Positions 18,765-27,788 of a DNA stretch of 64,000 nucleotides are shown one piece after another. Location: positions 3,038,001 to 3,102,000 of the forward strand of contig NZ_JBINNY010000001.1 in NCBI RefSeq assembly GCF_051297175.1, in the 5' to 3' direction. A model generated the notes under the pieces. It searched no databases, was not told where the DNA came from, and was given only the letters and a program-made list of their open reading frames with translations. Source of the stretch: Dryocola sp051297175 (GTDB taxonomy: Bacteria; Pseudomonadota; Gammaproteobacteria; Enterobacterales; Enterobacteriaceae). The first letter of the stretch is position 1. Each line of letters starts with the position of its first letter. Both the position numbers and the translations under genes were made by a program.

Positions 18765-18770
18765 GGTTAA

Positions 18771-19712
18771 TCAGAACAAATTAGACAGATCGTTGCCGTA
18801 GGCTTTCGCCACTTTGTCACTCATCGCTTTCATCTGCTGAATCATACCGGTCAGCTTACGGGCGTAATTCGGATCCGTTGCATAACCGGCGTTTTGCAGG
18901 GCCTGCGCACCCTGTTCCGGCGTGCTGGCGTTAGTGACGGCGGCGTAGCGAGGATTACGTGTTAAAAGACCAACATAGTCGGACAGCGCCTCAAGGTAAG
19001 AGCTGTAAACGCGGAACTTCGCCTTAACCTTCTTCGCCGCGCCGTTTTCAAATTCGGTGGTGGTGATTTCCGTGACCGGCCCCTTCCAACCGGCCGACGC
19101 CTTCACGCCAAACAGGTTGAAGCTCGGCTCGCCGCTAGCGGTACGGATTTGGCGCTGGCCCCAGCCTGACTCCAACGCGGCCTGCGCCAGAATCAGGTGA
19201 TGAGGAATGCCGCTCTGCTCGCTGGCAAGCCTTGCCGGAAGCGAAAGCTGGGCGAGAAAGTCTTTGCTGTCGCCGCTCAGCGGCTCTTCGTTGGACGGCG
19301 CTTTGGGAATCGCCTGGCGAACCATCTGCGTCAGCGTCTGGTTCTGGAAGCTTGTCACCGTCTGGGCGTCAAACTTCATCGGCACTTTGCCCGCCTCTTC
19401 CGACGGATCGGCATTTTCGCCCATCTGCTTGACCATCATGTCCGCCAGCCCCAGCCCTTTGGCGCTAAGCTGCTGGGCGATCTGCTGGTCATACATGCTG
19501 GTGTACATGCGCGACTGCTCGCTGCTGAAAATACCGTCCTTCGGCAGCGCCTCGCGCATGCTTTTTAGCATCATCTGCACGAACATCCCTTCCACCTGGC
19601 GGGCAACGGACTTCATGTTGCCTTTAGGGTCCTGCCCGGCCTTCGCCTTCAGCTCGTTTAGGGATGTTGCATCCCACGCGGCATTTGCCAGTGACTGGGT
19701 ATCGTTGAGCAT
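18771..19712 (-). CDS. flgJ: flagellar assembly peptidoglycan hydrolase FlgJ
   Basis: 313 residues, the same as E. coli. The N-terminal half (about 1-150) caps the growing rod. The C-terminal half is a glucosaminidase/muramidase that opens the murein layer, with the catalytic glutamate in ALESGWGQRQI and a LFGVKA motif. The start overlaps the last base of flgI, which supports coupling. It is the last gene of the flgB-J block. Confidence 0.96.
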   Translation of the reverse strand: MLNDTQSLANAAWDATSLNELKAKAGQDPKGNMKSVARQVEGMFVQMMLKSMREALPKDGIFSSEQSRMYTSMYDQQIAQQLSAKGLGLADMMVKQMGENADPSEEAGKVPMKFDAQTVTSFQNQTLTQMVRQAIPKAPSNEEPLSGDSKDFLAQLSLPARLASEQSGIPHHLILAQAALESGWGQRQIRTASGEPSFNLFGVKASAGWKGPVTEITTTEFENGAAKKVKAKFRVYSSYLEALSDYVGLLTRNPRYAAVTNASTPEQGAQALQNAGYATDPNYARKLTGMIQQMKAMSDKVAKAYGNDLSNLF

Positions 19713-20806
19713 TAGATGATTTCCACTTTAGCGCGCAGACAGCCCGCGCTCTGCATCGATTGCAGAATCGACATCAGCTCCATCGGCGTGGCGCCAAGCG
19801 TGTTAAGCGCGCGCACCACGTTGTTGAGGTTGGCGCTGGAATTCACGCGCTGCAACGCACCGCCGGACTGGCGCAGATCGATCTGCGTTTGCGGCGTCAC
19901 CACGGTTTGCCCGCCGCCGAACGGCGTATCCGGCTGGCTGACCTGCGCCTGGCGATTTACGGTAACGGACAGATTGCCCTGCGCGATGGCGCAGCTGTCC
20001 AGCGTCACTTCGCGGTTCATCACCACCGAGCCGGTGCGCGAGTTGATGATCACTTTGGCGTCCTGCGTCGGCATATTCACTTCAAGGTTCTGGATATCCG
20101 CCAGCAGGCGCACCTGCGAGCTGTTGCCGCTCGGCCCGCGAATTTGTATCGTGCGGGCATCCAGCGCGGTTGCGCTGCCAAAGCCGCGCGAGCGGTTGAT
20201 GGTGTCGGTGATCTGCTGCGCAAGCGTGAAGTCGTCGTCATTGAGCTGCAGGTTAATAACGTTGCCCTGCCCGAAGGTGCCCGGCAGCTCGCGCTCGATG
20301 ACCGCACCGTTGGTGATGCGCCCGCCGTTGAGCTGGTTGACCTGCACGCTGCTGCCGCCTGCGGAGGCCCCCGCACCGCCGACCAGAATATTGCCCTGCG
20401 CCAGCGCATAAACCTGATTATCGACCCCTTTCATCGGCGTCATCAGCAGCGTGCCGCCGCGCAGGCTTTTGGCATTACCCATAGAAGAAACCACAACGTC
20501 GATATTTTGTCCGGAGCGCGCAAACGCCGGATATTTCGCCGTGACCATAACCGCCGCCACGTTCTTAAGCTGCATGTTGGTGCCGGCCGGGACGGTAATG
20601 CCCATCTGCGAAAGCATGTTGTTGAGGCTTTGCGTGGTGAAAGGCGTCTGCGTGGTCTGGTCACCCGTACCGTCAAGGCCGACGACCAGGCCGTAGCCAA
20701 TCAGGGAGTTTTCACGCACGCCCTGTACGCTCGTCAGGTCGCGAATACGCTCGGCCTGCGCCAGGGTCGCCACCAGCATCAGCCCTGCGAAGAGATATTT
20801 GACCAT
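19712..20806 (-). CDS. flgI: flagellar P-ring protein FlgI
   Basis: 364 residues (365 in E. coli). FlgI polymerises around the rod in the periplasmic peptidoglycan layer. A Sec signal peptide is visible (residues 1-18, cleavage after TLAQA), and the mature protein begins ERIRDLTSVQGV. The LIGYGLVVGLDGTGDQT segment is characteristic. It follows flgH by 11 bp; its folding needs FlgA, encoded divergently nearby. Confidence 0.97.
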   Translation of the reverse strand: MVKYLFAGLMLVATLAQAERIRDLTSVQGVRENSLIGYGLVVGLDGTGDQTTQTPFTTQSLNNMLSQMGITVPAGTNMQLKNVAAVMVTAKYPAFARSGQNIDVVVSSMGNAKSLRGGTLLMTPMKGVDNQVYALAQGNILVGGAGASAGGSSVQVNQLNGGRITNGAVIERELPGTFGQGNVINLQLNDDDFTLAQQITDTINRSRGFGSATALDARTIQIRGPSGNSSQVRLLADIQNLEVNMPTQDAKVIINSRTGSVVMNREVTLDSCAIAQGNLSVTVNRQAQVSQPDTPFGGGQTVVTPQTQIDLRQSGGALQRVNSSANLNNVVRALNTLGATPMELMSILQSMQSAGCLRAKVEII

Positions 20807-20817
20807 GTTGCCCTCGC

Positions 20818-21522
20818 TTACATCGGCGATAAATTAAGGAAGAAGCGCTGCAGCCAACCCATGTTCTGCGCCTCATTGATATAGCCGTTACCGACATATT
20901 CGATACGCGCATCGGCCACCTGAGTGGACGGCACGCTGTTGCTGCCGCTGATCGTGCGCGGGTTCACCACGCCTGAGAAGCGGATAAATTCGGTGCCCTG
21001 GTTGATGGCGATCTGTTTCTCGCCCACCACGTGCAGGTTACCGTTCGCCAACACCTGGTCGACCGTGACCGTCAGAGTGCCGCTGAAGGTATTGCTGGCG
21101 TTCGCGCCACCTTTACCGTTAAAGCTGTTGCCGCCCGAACCGTCAATGGACGCGCGATCGTTGCCAAACAGGCCTTCGAGATAGCGCGGCGTGACGTCCA
21201 GGCCAAAATTGGTTTTGCCGTCGCGGCTGGCATTTGCCGAGGAGCTTTTGCTGGCGCTGACGTTTTCCTGAAGCTGGATGGTCAAGGTATCGCCGACGTT
21301 ACGCGGGCGACGGTCTTCAAACAGCGGCTGGTAGCCGTAGTTCACGGGCTGCGCGGTCTGGAAAATAGAGCCGTTGATCACCGGCGCGGGGCCGGGTACG
21401 GGCTGGGCAGTCGTTGCCCCTTCAACCAGAGGTTTAGTTGGAATCAGGGCGCAGCCGCCTGTGGCAAGCGCCAGGCACAGCACGACAGGACGAAGAACCA
21501 TAGGTTTTTGCATTGCTTTCAT
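20818..21522 (-). CDS. flgH: flagellar L-ring lipoprotein FlgH
   Basis: 234 residues (232 in E. coli). FlgH forms the outer-membrane ring of the basal body. The lipobox LATGGC places the lipidated cysteine near residue 24, and the conserved core LFEDRRPRNVGDTL...ENVSASKSSSA follows. The start is uncertain between the ATG at 21522 and the in-frame ATG at 21513; the signal peptide works with either. Confidence 0.96.
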   Translation of the reverse strand: MKAMQKPMVLRPVVLCLALATGGCALIPTKPLVEGATTAQPVPGPAPVINGSIFQTAQPVNYGYQPLFEDRRPRNVGDTLTIQLQENVSASKSSSANASRDGKTNFGLDVTPRYLEGLFGNDRASIDGSGGNSFNGKGGANASNTFSGTLTVTVDQVLANGNLHVVGEKQIAINQGTEFIRFSGVVNPRTISGSNSVPSTQVADARIEYVGNGYINEAQNMGWLQRFFLNLSPM

Positions 21523-21568
21523 CTTCAGGTCTCGACGGCCGACGCGCGCAAACGCGTCGGCAAACTTC

Positions 21569-22351
21569 TTACAGCTGCGTCAGTTTTTGCAGCATCTGGT
21601 CTGTGGTAGAGACCGCTTTACTGTTGATTTCGTAGGCGCGCTGAACCTGGATCATATTGACCAGCTCTTCAGCCACGTTAACGTTCGAGGTTTCGACATA
21701 CCCCTGATACAACAGCCCCGCGCCGTTAAGCCCAGGCGTACTTTCGTTCGGCGTGCCGGACGACTGGGTTTCGGCATAGAGGTTTTCACCCAGGCTTTCC
21801 AGACCGGTATCGTTCATGAAGGTGGTCAGATTAAGCTGGCCGACCTGCACCGGCTGCGCCTGTCCCTGCTGGGTGACGCTGACGATACCGTCACGCCCAA
21901 CGGTGATGGTCAGGGCGTTAGCGGGAATGGTAATCGCAGGCTGAACCTGGAAACCGCCCGCCGTTACCAGCTGGCCGTTCTGGTCAACCTGGAACGAGCC
22001 GTCACGCGTATACGCGCTTGAGCCATCCGGCAGCTGCACCTGGAAGAAGCCCTGGCCTTTGATCGCCACGTCCTTGCTGTTGTTGGTCTGGGACAGGTTG
22101 CCCTGGCTGTGCAGGCGTTCGGTCGCCACCGGACGCACGCCGGTACCAATCTGCAAACCGGATGGCAGCGTGGTTTGCTCGGAAGACTGCGCGCCCGGCT
22201 GGCGGATGGTCTGATAAAGCAGATCTTCAAATACCGCGCGCTGCCGCTTAAAACCGTTGGTGGAGACGTTTGCCAGGTTGTTGGCAATCACATCCATATT
22301 GGTCTGCTGGGCATCGAGGCCGGTTTTGGCGATCCATAAAGAGCTGATCAT
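21569..22351 (-). CDS. flgG: flagellar distal rod protein FlgG
   Basis: 260 residues, the same as E. coli. FlgG builds the distal rod. The N terminus (SSLWIAKTGLDAQQTNMDVIANNLANVSTNG) carries the rod-family ANNLAN motif. The C terminus (NVAEELVNMIQVQRAYEINSKAV) carries the conserved polymerisation helix. It lies 31 bp after flgF within the continuous flgB-J operon. Confidence 0.97.
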   Translation of the reverse strand: MISSLWIAKTGLDAQQTNMDVIANNLANVSTNGFKRQRAVFEDLLYQTIRQPGAQSSEQTTLPSGLQIGTGVRPVATERLHSQGNLSQTNNSKDVAIKGQGFFQVQLPDGSSAYTRDGSFQVDQNGQLVTAGGFQVQPAITIPANALTITVGRDGIVSVTQQGQAQPVQVGQLNLTTFMNDTGLESLGENLYAETQSSGTPNESTPGLNGAGLLYQGYVETSNVNVAEELVNMIQVQRAYEINSKAVSTTDQMLQKLTQL

Positions 22352-22382
22352 AGTGAATTCCTGTTAGTTACGTGACGACCGC

Positions 22383-23138
22383 TTAGCTCATCGACAGCAG
22401 CTGGTTGGCGCGCTGCTCGTTTTCGTCCACGCTTGAGATCATCTTCATCTGCATCTCAAAGCGGCGCGCGTTGGCAATCATGTCGGCCATGGCCTCCACC
22501 GGCTTCACGTTGCTGCCCTCCAGCACGCCGGGCATAACGGAAATGCTCGGATCGGCCTGCAGGGTGGCGCCACGTGCAGCAAGCGCCGTTGGATTAAGAC
22601 GGAAGAAGCCGTCGTCGCCGCGCATGACTTCCTGGCCCGTTGCTTTTACAAGCTTCAGACGCCCGATAGGCGCGACGGTGTTTGGCGCATCGCCCGCGTT
22701 CAGGGCTGAAATAGTCCCGTCCGCCGCGATGGTGACTTCCGCCCCTTCCGGAATAGCAATCGGGCCGCCCTCGCCTAACACCGGCTGCCCGTTGACGGTC
22801 AGCTGCCCGGTAGGGCTAACCTGCATGTTGCCGTTGCGGGTATAGGCCTCGCTGCCGTCCGCGCTTTGTACCGCCAGCCAGCCGTCCTGTTGCAGGGCAA
22901 CATCCAGCGGGCGTTGGGTGTAATCAAGCTGGCCCTGGCTCATGTCCGCCCCGGGCGTTGAGGCGGTGACGAGCGTACGGGTAGGCATTGAAAGCCCTTC
23001 TACCGGCACCGCGCGCAGGGCGTTAAGCTGCGCGCGAAAGCCCGGCGTAGAGGCGTTGGCCAGGTTGCTGGCCGTCACCGCCTGTTGGTTCAGGGTCTGA
23101 CTTGCCGCGCCCATGGCGGTATAAATTGCGTGATCCAT
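22383..23138 (-). CDS. flgF: flagellar proximal rod protein FlgF
   Basis: 251 residues, the same as E. coli. FlgF is one of the four proximal rod components. The N-terminal ASNLANASTPGF motif and the C-terminal helix (ADMIANARRFEMQMKMI) fit the rod family. It lies between flgE (20 bp) and flgG (31 bp) in the operon. Confidence 0.96.
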   Translation of the reverse strand: MDHAIYTAMGAASQTLNQQAVTASNLANASTPGFRAQLNALRAVPVEGLSMPTRTLVTASTPGADMSQGQLDYTQRPLDVALQQDGWLAVQSADGSEAYTRNGNMQVSPTGQLTVNGQPVLGEGGPIAIPEGAEVTIAADGTISALNAGDAPNTVAPIGRLKLVKATGQEVMRGDDGFFRLNPTALAARGATLQADPSISVMPGVLEGSNVKPVEAMADMIANARRFEMQMKMISSVDENEQRANQLLSMS

Positions 23139-23158
23139 TAAGCCGTCCCGTCAGCTGC

Positions 23159-24430
23159 TTAGCGCAGGTTAACCAGCGTGTTGAGGATTTGATCCTGGGT
23201 TTTGATGGTTTGCGCGTTCGACTGATAGTTACGCTGCGCGACGATCATATTCACCAGTTCTTTACTCAGGTCCACGTTTGAAGACTCCAGCGCGCCGTTG
23301 GTCAGCGTCCCGAAGTTGCCGCTGCCCGCCGTGCCCAGAAGCGCAACGCCGGAAGCGTTGGTGGAAGCCCAGACGTTATCGCCCTGGGACGCCAGCCCTT
23401 CCGGGTTTGCGAAGTTCGACAGCACGATCTGGCCCAGCACCTGGGTCTGTTCGTTTGAATAGTTGCCCACCACCGTGCCGTCGTCGTTGATCTGATAGCT
23501 CACCAGGTCGCCCGGCTTGTAGCCGTTCTGGTTGGTTGCTACCACGTTGTTGGAACCGGTGTTCTGCTGCATGGAGTTCAGGAAGCTCAGGGAGAAGCCT
23601 GCCGGCGTCGCGCCGTTAGCCGCCCCCGTCTGGATCAGAATCTGCGGTTGGGTGTTAGCCGTCGGGTTTAAAACCCAGGTCTCAGGGGTTGTACCCTGCG
23701 GGTCATAGTTGTTAACCCCGGCCAGTTGGCCGTTCTGGTCGAAGCTCATCTGCGCGGCTTTATTGGCCACCGAGCCCGCTACGCTTGAATCCTGGGTATA
23801 AACGTCCCATTTATTGTCCGCGGTTTTCACGTAATAAATGTTCATGTCGTGGGCGTTACCCTGACTGTCGAAAACGGTCACGGTGCCCTTTTTGTTGTAG
23901 CTTGCAGAATCGCTGGCATCGAACGGCGCCTTGGTCGGCAGCGCGTCGGTGGAGTTCAGGTTGATCTGCATGGACGCGGTGGTGGTGGTTTTCGCCGCCA
24001 TCAGCGTGTTCGGCACGGACAGCCCGACCGGGTTTGCGCCCTGCTGAATCGTTGGCGGGGTGCCGGTTGCCGGATAGCCGGTCAGCTGCATGCCCTGCAT
24101 GTTCACCAGGTTACGGTTTTCGTCGAGCTTAAACTGGCCGTTGCGGCTGTAGTAGACGGAACCGTTGTCATCGACCAGGCGGAAGAAACCGTTCTGGCTG
24201 ATGGCAACGTCCAGGCCGCGCCCGGTGTTGGTGGTGGTGCCGTCGTTAAAGTCCTGGGTAATGCCCGCAACCTTTACGCCCAGGCCCACTTTGGAACCGG
24301 CGAACATATCCGCAAAAGAGGCGGAACCGGCTTTGAAGCCGTAGGTGGCGGAGTTGGCGATGTTGTTACCAATCACGTCCAGGTTGGTGGCCGCAGCATT
24401 CAGGCCGCTGACCGCTTGAGAAAAGGCCAT
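23159..24430 (-). CDS. flgE: flagellar hook protein FlgE
   Basis: 423 residues, about 20 longer than E. coli FlgE (402), with the extra length in the surface-exposed middle domains, the variable part of the family. FlgE forms the curved universal joint. N-terminal NNIANSATYGFK and C-terminal KELVNMIVAQRNYQSNAQT are diagnostic. A hook cap gene, flgD, lies 26 bp upstream. Confidence 0.97.
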   Translation of the reverse strand: MAFSQAVSGLNAAATNLDVIGNNIANSATYGFKAGSASFADMFAGSKVGLGVKVAGITQDFNDGTTTNTGRGLDVAISQNGFFRLVDDNGSVYYSRNGQFKLDENRNLVNMQGMQLTGYPATGTPPTIQQGANPVGLSVPNTLMAAKTTTTASMQINLNSTDALPTKAPFDASDSASYNKKGTVTVFDSQGNAHDMNIYYVKTADNKWDVYTQDSSVAGSVANKAAQMSFDQNGQLAGVNNYDPQGTTPETWVLNPTANTQPQILIQTGAANGATPAGFSLSFLNSMQQNTGSNNVVATNQNGYKPGDLVSYQINDDGTVVGNYSNEQTQVLGQIVLSNFANPEGLASQGDNVWASTNASGVALLGTAGSGNFGTLTNGALESSNVDLSKELVNMIVAQRNYQSNAQTIKTQDQILNTLVNLR

Positions 24431-24456
24431 GTCTTACTCCTGCAAAGGTTAAAGGC

Positions 24457-25143
24457 TTAAATAATCTGCCTGATTTGGTCGAGGGTGGAGGTGCCATAGG
24501 TACCGAGGTCCAGCAGGGTCGAGCCGTTGCTGAGGGTCACACCATTGACCACGGCAAAATTAAGCGGTTGGGCTACCAGCTGGGTGCCGCCATTGCTGGC
24601 GTTAATCGCGACGTTGTAGGCCCCGTCCGGCGCGGTGGTGCCGTCGGTCATGCTGCCGTCCCAGGTAAAGGTGTGTACGCCTGCGGACAGGCCGCCGATA
24701 TCAATCGTGCGCACAACTTTGCCGCTGCCGTCGGTAATCGTCGCGGTGACCTTATCGGCGGCCTGCTGCAGCTCAACGCCGAACGGCGTGGTGACTTCTT
24801 TACCGGTAAGAATTTTAGAGCCAGGGATCATCACGCCGTGGCCAATCAGCGCGCTGGCCTGCAGCTGCTGGTTGTTATTAAGCTGGCCGGACACAGAGCC
24901 GAGCGTGGTGTTAAGCTTTTCGATGCCGCTCACTGTGCTGATCTGCGCAAGCTGCGTGGTCAGTTCGTTATTCTGCATCGGATTGGTCGGGTCCTGGTTT
25001 TTCAGCTGCGCCACCAGCAGGGTCAGGAAGCTGCCCTGTAAGTCAGAGGCGCTGCTGCCCGTCAGACTGCTGTTGCCGGACGCGGCGCTGGTGCTGCTGG
25101 CCCCGTTTGTGGTGGTGTCGTTGACGTTAACGGCGATAGACAT
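24457..25143 (-). CDS. flgD: flagellar hook assembly (cap) protein FlgD
   Basis: 228 residues (231 in E. coli). FlgD caps the growing hook and is displaced by FlgK. A low-complexity Ser/Thr/Ala N terminus is followed by LVAQLKNQDPTNPMQNNELT, the conserved FlgD motif. Ig-like domains follow, including the FTWDG...DGAYNV region. It lies 10 bp after flgC. Confidence 0.96.
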   Translation of the reverse strand: MSIAVNVNDTTTNGASSTSAASGNSSLTGSSASDLQGSFLTLLVAQLKNQDPTNPMQNNELTTQLAQISTVSGIEKLNTTLGSVSGQLNNNQQLQASALIGHGVMIPGSKILTGKEVTTPFGVELQQAADKVTATITDGSGKVVRTIDIGGLSAGVHTFTWDGSMTDGTTAPDGAYNVAINASNGGTQLVAQPLNFAVVNGVTLSNGSTLLDLGTYGTSTLDQIRQII

Positions 25144-25153
25144 GCGTCACTCC

Positions 25154-25558
25154 TTATTGGCCTAAAGTCAGGGTTTTCAACATCATGCTTTTCACGGTGT
25201 TGAGCACTTCCACGTTGGCCTGATAGCTGCGCGAGGCGGACATGCTGTTCACCATCTCACCGACCACGTCCACGTTTGGCATCCGCACGTAGCCCTTGGC
25301 GTCCGCCATCGGGTTACCCGGTTGATAGACCAGCTTGTCCGGATCCTGGCTTTCCACCACGTCGCTGACTTTGACGCCGCCCGTTTGCGCGCCGGGCGCG
25401 GCATCCACCTGGAAAACAACCTGTTTGGCACGATACGGCTGACCGTCTGGCCCCGTCGCGCTGTCGGCGTTTGCCAGGTTACTGGCCGCCACGTTCAGAC
25501 GTTTAGACTGCGCCGTCATCGCGGAGCCCGCGATATCGAAAATATTCAGTAAAGCCAT
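25154..25558 (-). CDS. flgC: flagellar proximal rod protein FlgC
   Basis: 134 residues, the same as E. coli. The N-terminal rod motif AASNLANADSATGPDGQPY and the C-terminal NVEVLNTVKSMMLKTL helix are typical. FlgC assembles into the proximal rod next to the MS ring. It lies 3 bp after flgB. Confidence 0.96.
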   Translation of the reverse strand: MALLNIFDIAGSAMTAQSKRLNVAASNLANADSATGPDGQPYRAKQVVFQVDAAPGAQTGGVKVSDVVESQDPDKLVYQPGNPMADAKGYVRMPNVDVVGEMVNSMSASRSYQANVEVLNTVKSMMLKTLTLGQ

Positions 25559-25561
25559 GGA

Positions 25562-25981
25562 TTAACCTCCACCCTGTGACAGGACGGACATCATGCCTTT
25601 GATTTGCCCACCCAGAACCGTCAGGTCCGACTGGTACTTAAGGCTGTTGTCCGCAAATTGCGTACGTTCACGGTCCATATCGACGGTATTGCCGTCGAGC
25701 GACGGTTGGTCAGGGACGCGGTAAAGGAGGTCAAGCTGAGGGACGGTTTGCGTTTGCGCCGGAATATGGCGTGCGGACGTCAGGGCGAGAGAAACCCCGC
25801 TGCCTTCTACGCGCCCGCGATCCATCACTTTTTTCATTTCACTGGCGAAATCGATATCGCGCGCCTGATAGCCAGGCGTGTCTGCGTTGGCGATATTCGC
25901 TGCCAGAATCTCCTGACGCTGGGCACGCAAATTAAGCGCTTCCTGCTGAAATCGCAGCGCGGCGTCCAGTTTGTCGAGCAT
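25562..25981 (-). CDS. flgB: flagellar proximal rod protein FlgB
   Basis: 139 residues (138 in E. coli). FlgB is a proximal rod component and the first gene of the flgB-J class 2 operon. The N-terminal helix followed by AANIANADTPGYQARDIDF is the family signature. The gene is divergent from flgA across 152 bp that should contain FlhDC-dependent promoters for both; I do not claim exact FlhDC boxes. Confidence 0.96.
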   Translation of the reverse strand: MLDKLDAALRFQQEALNLRAQRQEILAANIANADTPGYQARDIDFASEMKKVMDRGRVEGSGVSLALTSARHIPAQTQTVPQLDLLYRVPDQPSLDGNTVDMDRERTQFADNSLKYQSDLTVLGGQIKGMMSVLSQGGG

Positions 25982-26133
25982 GTTCCCTCCGCATAATTAG
26001 GATTTGTCCGACAGCTTACGGCCCCTTACGCGTGCGTTATCGACGGAATAAGCACAAAATGCATCGCTATTTGTCGCCTTGATCAATTCGGGCTGCGGTT
26101 AAAATCACTGCAATCTGAACAAGGAGATGCGTC

Positions 26134-26793
26134 ATGAAGAGTCTGCAAATCTGGGGTGGGGTAGCCGTACTGCTGGCTTCGCCGCTGGCGGGCGCGAGCG
26201 CGCTTGATGCGCCGTTAACCCAGTTTTTCCAGCAGCGTCTTGCGGGTATTAGCGACGACGTTATCGTGACCGTCAAAACGCCCGACGCGCAGCTGCCGTC
26301 ATGTGCCGATCCCCAGTTCGTGATGCCGAATAACGGGCGCATGTGGGGGAACGTCAGCGTTCAGGCCCGCTGCGGGAACGACAGGCGTTATATTCAGGCC
26401 GTGGTCGCCGCAACGGGCAACTACGTTGTCGCAGCACAGGCTTTAGCGCGGGGCACCGTGCTGAACGAAAGCAACGTACAAATGAAACGCGGGCGTCTGG
26501 ACCAGCTCCCGCCGCGCGCCATGCTCGATCTTAACCAGGCGAACAGCGCGGTTACGCTAAGGGATATCGCCCCCGACCAGCCCATCATGCTGTCGATGGT
26601 GCGTCAGTCTTGGCGCGTTAAGGCCGGGCAGCGCGTGCAGGTGGTTGCCGCCGGCGACGGCTTTAGCGTCAACGGTGAAGGCCAGGTATTAAACAACGCG
26701 GCGGTGGCGCAAAATGCTCGCGTGCGCATGTCGTCGGGCCAGATTGTCAGCGGCACGGTGGATGCTGATGGGAATATTCTGATTAATCTATAA
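26134..26793 (+). CDS. flgA: flagellar P-ring assembly chaperone FlgA
   Basis: 219 residues, the same as E. coli. FlgA is a periplasmic chaperone for FlgI P-ring assembly. A signal peptide spans about residues 1-23 (cleavage after GASA), followed by ALDAPLTQFFQQRL. An SAF-like domain follows. AAGGAG lies 6 bp before the ATG. It is followed by flgM with its own sigma-28 promoter. Confidence 0.95.
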   Translation: MKSLQIWGGVAVLLASPLAGASALDAPLTQFFQQRLAGISDDVIVTVKTPDAQLPSCADPQFVMPNNGRMWGNVSVQARCGNDRRYIQAVVAATGNYVVAAQALARGTVLNESNVQMKRGRLDQLPPRAMLDLNQANSAVTLRDIAPDQPIMLSMVRQSWRVKAGQRVQVVAAGDGFSVNGEGQVLNNAAVAQNARVRMSSGQIVSGTVDADGNILINL

Positions 26794-26799
26794 TCTTTT

Positions 26800-26826
26800 T
26801 AAAGATTCTGATGCGGCTGCCGATAA
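26800..26826 (+). promoter_or_regulatory. sigma-28 (FliA) promoter of flgMN
   Basis: TAAAGATT, 11 bp, then GCCGATAA. This is a near-perfect FliA promoter (seven of eight -35 positions or better, perfect -10 and exact spacing), 60 bp before flgM. The promoter places the anti-sigma factor gene under the factor it inhibits, the feedback known in E. coli and Salmonella. Confidence 0.93.
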
Positions 26827-26886
26827 ATGTTTAACAATGATTTTGACAGGCCACCCGCCGTGAGCCCCCTCGATGAGGATTAAATA

Positions 26887-27180
26887 ATGAGCATTGATCG
26901 CACGTCGCCCTTAAAACCGGTAAGCACTGTTCAGCCACGCGAAACTACCGATACCCAGGCACAGAAAAGCCGTCTGGAGAAAAGCGCCACGGCAAAAAGC
27001 ACCAGCGTCACCTTAAGCGATGCGCAGGCAAAGCTGATGCAGCCAGGCACCAGCGATATCAACATGGAACGTGTTGAAGCGCTGAAAACGGCTATCCGTA
27101 ACGGCGAGCTGAAAATGGATACCGGCAAAATCGCCGATGCGCTGATTCAGGAAGCGCAGGGCTATTTACAGAGTAAATAA
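26887..27180 (+). CDS. flgM: anti-sigma-28 factor FlgM
   Basis: 97 residues, the family's length. FlgM holds FliA inactive until the hook is complete and is then exported through it. The N-terminal half (SIDRTSPLKPVSTVQPRETT) is Ser/Thr/Pro-rich and expected to be disordered. The C-terminal half (KLMQPGTSDINMERVEALKTAI) has the FliA-binding helices. Four bases separate it from flgN. Confidence 0.96.
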   Translation: MSIDRTSPLKPVSTVQPRETTDTQAQKSRLEKSATAKSTSVTLSDAQAKLMQPGTSDINMERVEALKTAIRNGELKMDTGKIADALIQEAQGYLQSK

Positions 27181-27184
27181 TGGC

Positions 27185-27607
27185 ATGAGTCGTCTGTTAG
27201 AAGTGCTGGACCAAATGACTGCGGTGCTTAACTCACTCAAAGAAGTGATGGACGCCGAGCAGCAGCAACTCTCCGCAGGCCATGTGAATGGCAGCGCGTT
27301 GCAACGCATTACCGAGGATAAAAGCTCGCTGCTTGCGACGCTTGATTATCTGGAGCAGCAGCGTCGAGAGCTGCAAAACAATGAGGCCGCCACCCAGGAT
27401 GTCAGCCAGCGCTGGCAGACGATTACCCAAAAAACGCAGCACCTGCGGGATATCAACCAGCACAACGGCTGGCTGTTAGAAGACCAGCTTGCCCGTAACG
27501 AGCAGGCGCTGGCGGTACTGAAGCCACACCAGGAACCCAATCTTTACGGGGCCGATGGACAAGCTACGACGGTGAATCGTGGCGGGAATAAGAAAATAAC
27601 CATTTAG
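27185..27607 (+). CDS. flgN: flagellar export chaperone FlgN
   Basis: 140 residues (138 in E. coli). FlgN binds FlgK and FlgL and delivers them to the flagellar export gate. The protein is almost all helical with heptad patterns (LEVLDQMTAVLNSLKEVMDAEQQQL) and a more variable C-terminal tail. It lies immediately downstream of flgM. The next 170 bp hold REP-like repeats rather than a clear terminator. Confidence 0.94.
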   Translation: MSRLLEVLDQMTAVLNSLKEVMDAEQQQLSAGHVNGSALQRITEDKSSLLATLDYLEQQRRELQNNEAATQDVSQRWQTITQKTQHLRDINQHNGWLLEDQLARNEQALAVLKPHQEPNLYGADGQATTVNRGGNKKITI

Positions 27608-27613
27608 TTTTAA

Positions 27614-27779
27614 GGCATTGTCGGGTGGCGCTGCGCTTACCCGACCTACGAAACCTGAAATTGTCGGGTGGTACGGCGTTTACTCGACCTACGTGCCGTG
27701 AAATTGTTGGGTGGTGCGGCGCGTATCCGCCCAGGGTGGCGTGAATGTAAGGTGGATAAGCGCAAGCGCCATCCACCTT
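27614..27779. repeat. cluster of REP-like elements between flgN and the cold-shock-domain gene
   Basis: Three diverged copies of the GTCGGGTGG...CCCGACCTAC type are followed by a GGTGGATAAGCGCAAGCGCCATCCACC copy. They fill the whole gap between two converging genes. The first three copies differ from each other by substitutions, so they are not recent tandem duplicates. Confidence 0.85.
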
Positions 27780-27788
27780 CTGGCCTGA

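Noticed and set aside
19760..20884. 374-codon open frame antisense to flgI
   Set aside because: FlgI is unmistakable on the other strand; the opposite frame is open because of third-position GC bias.
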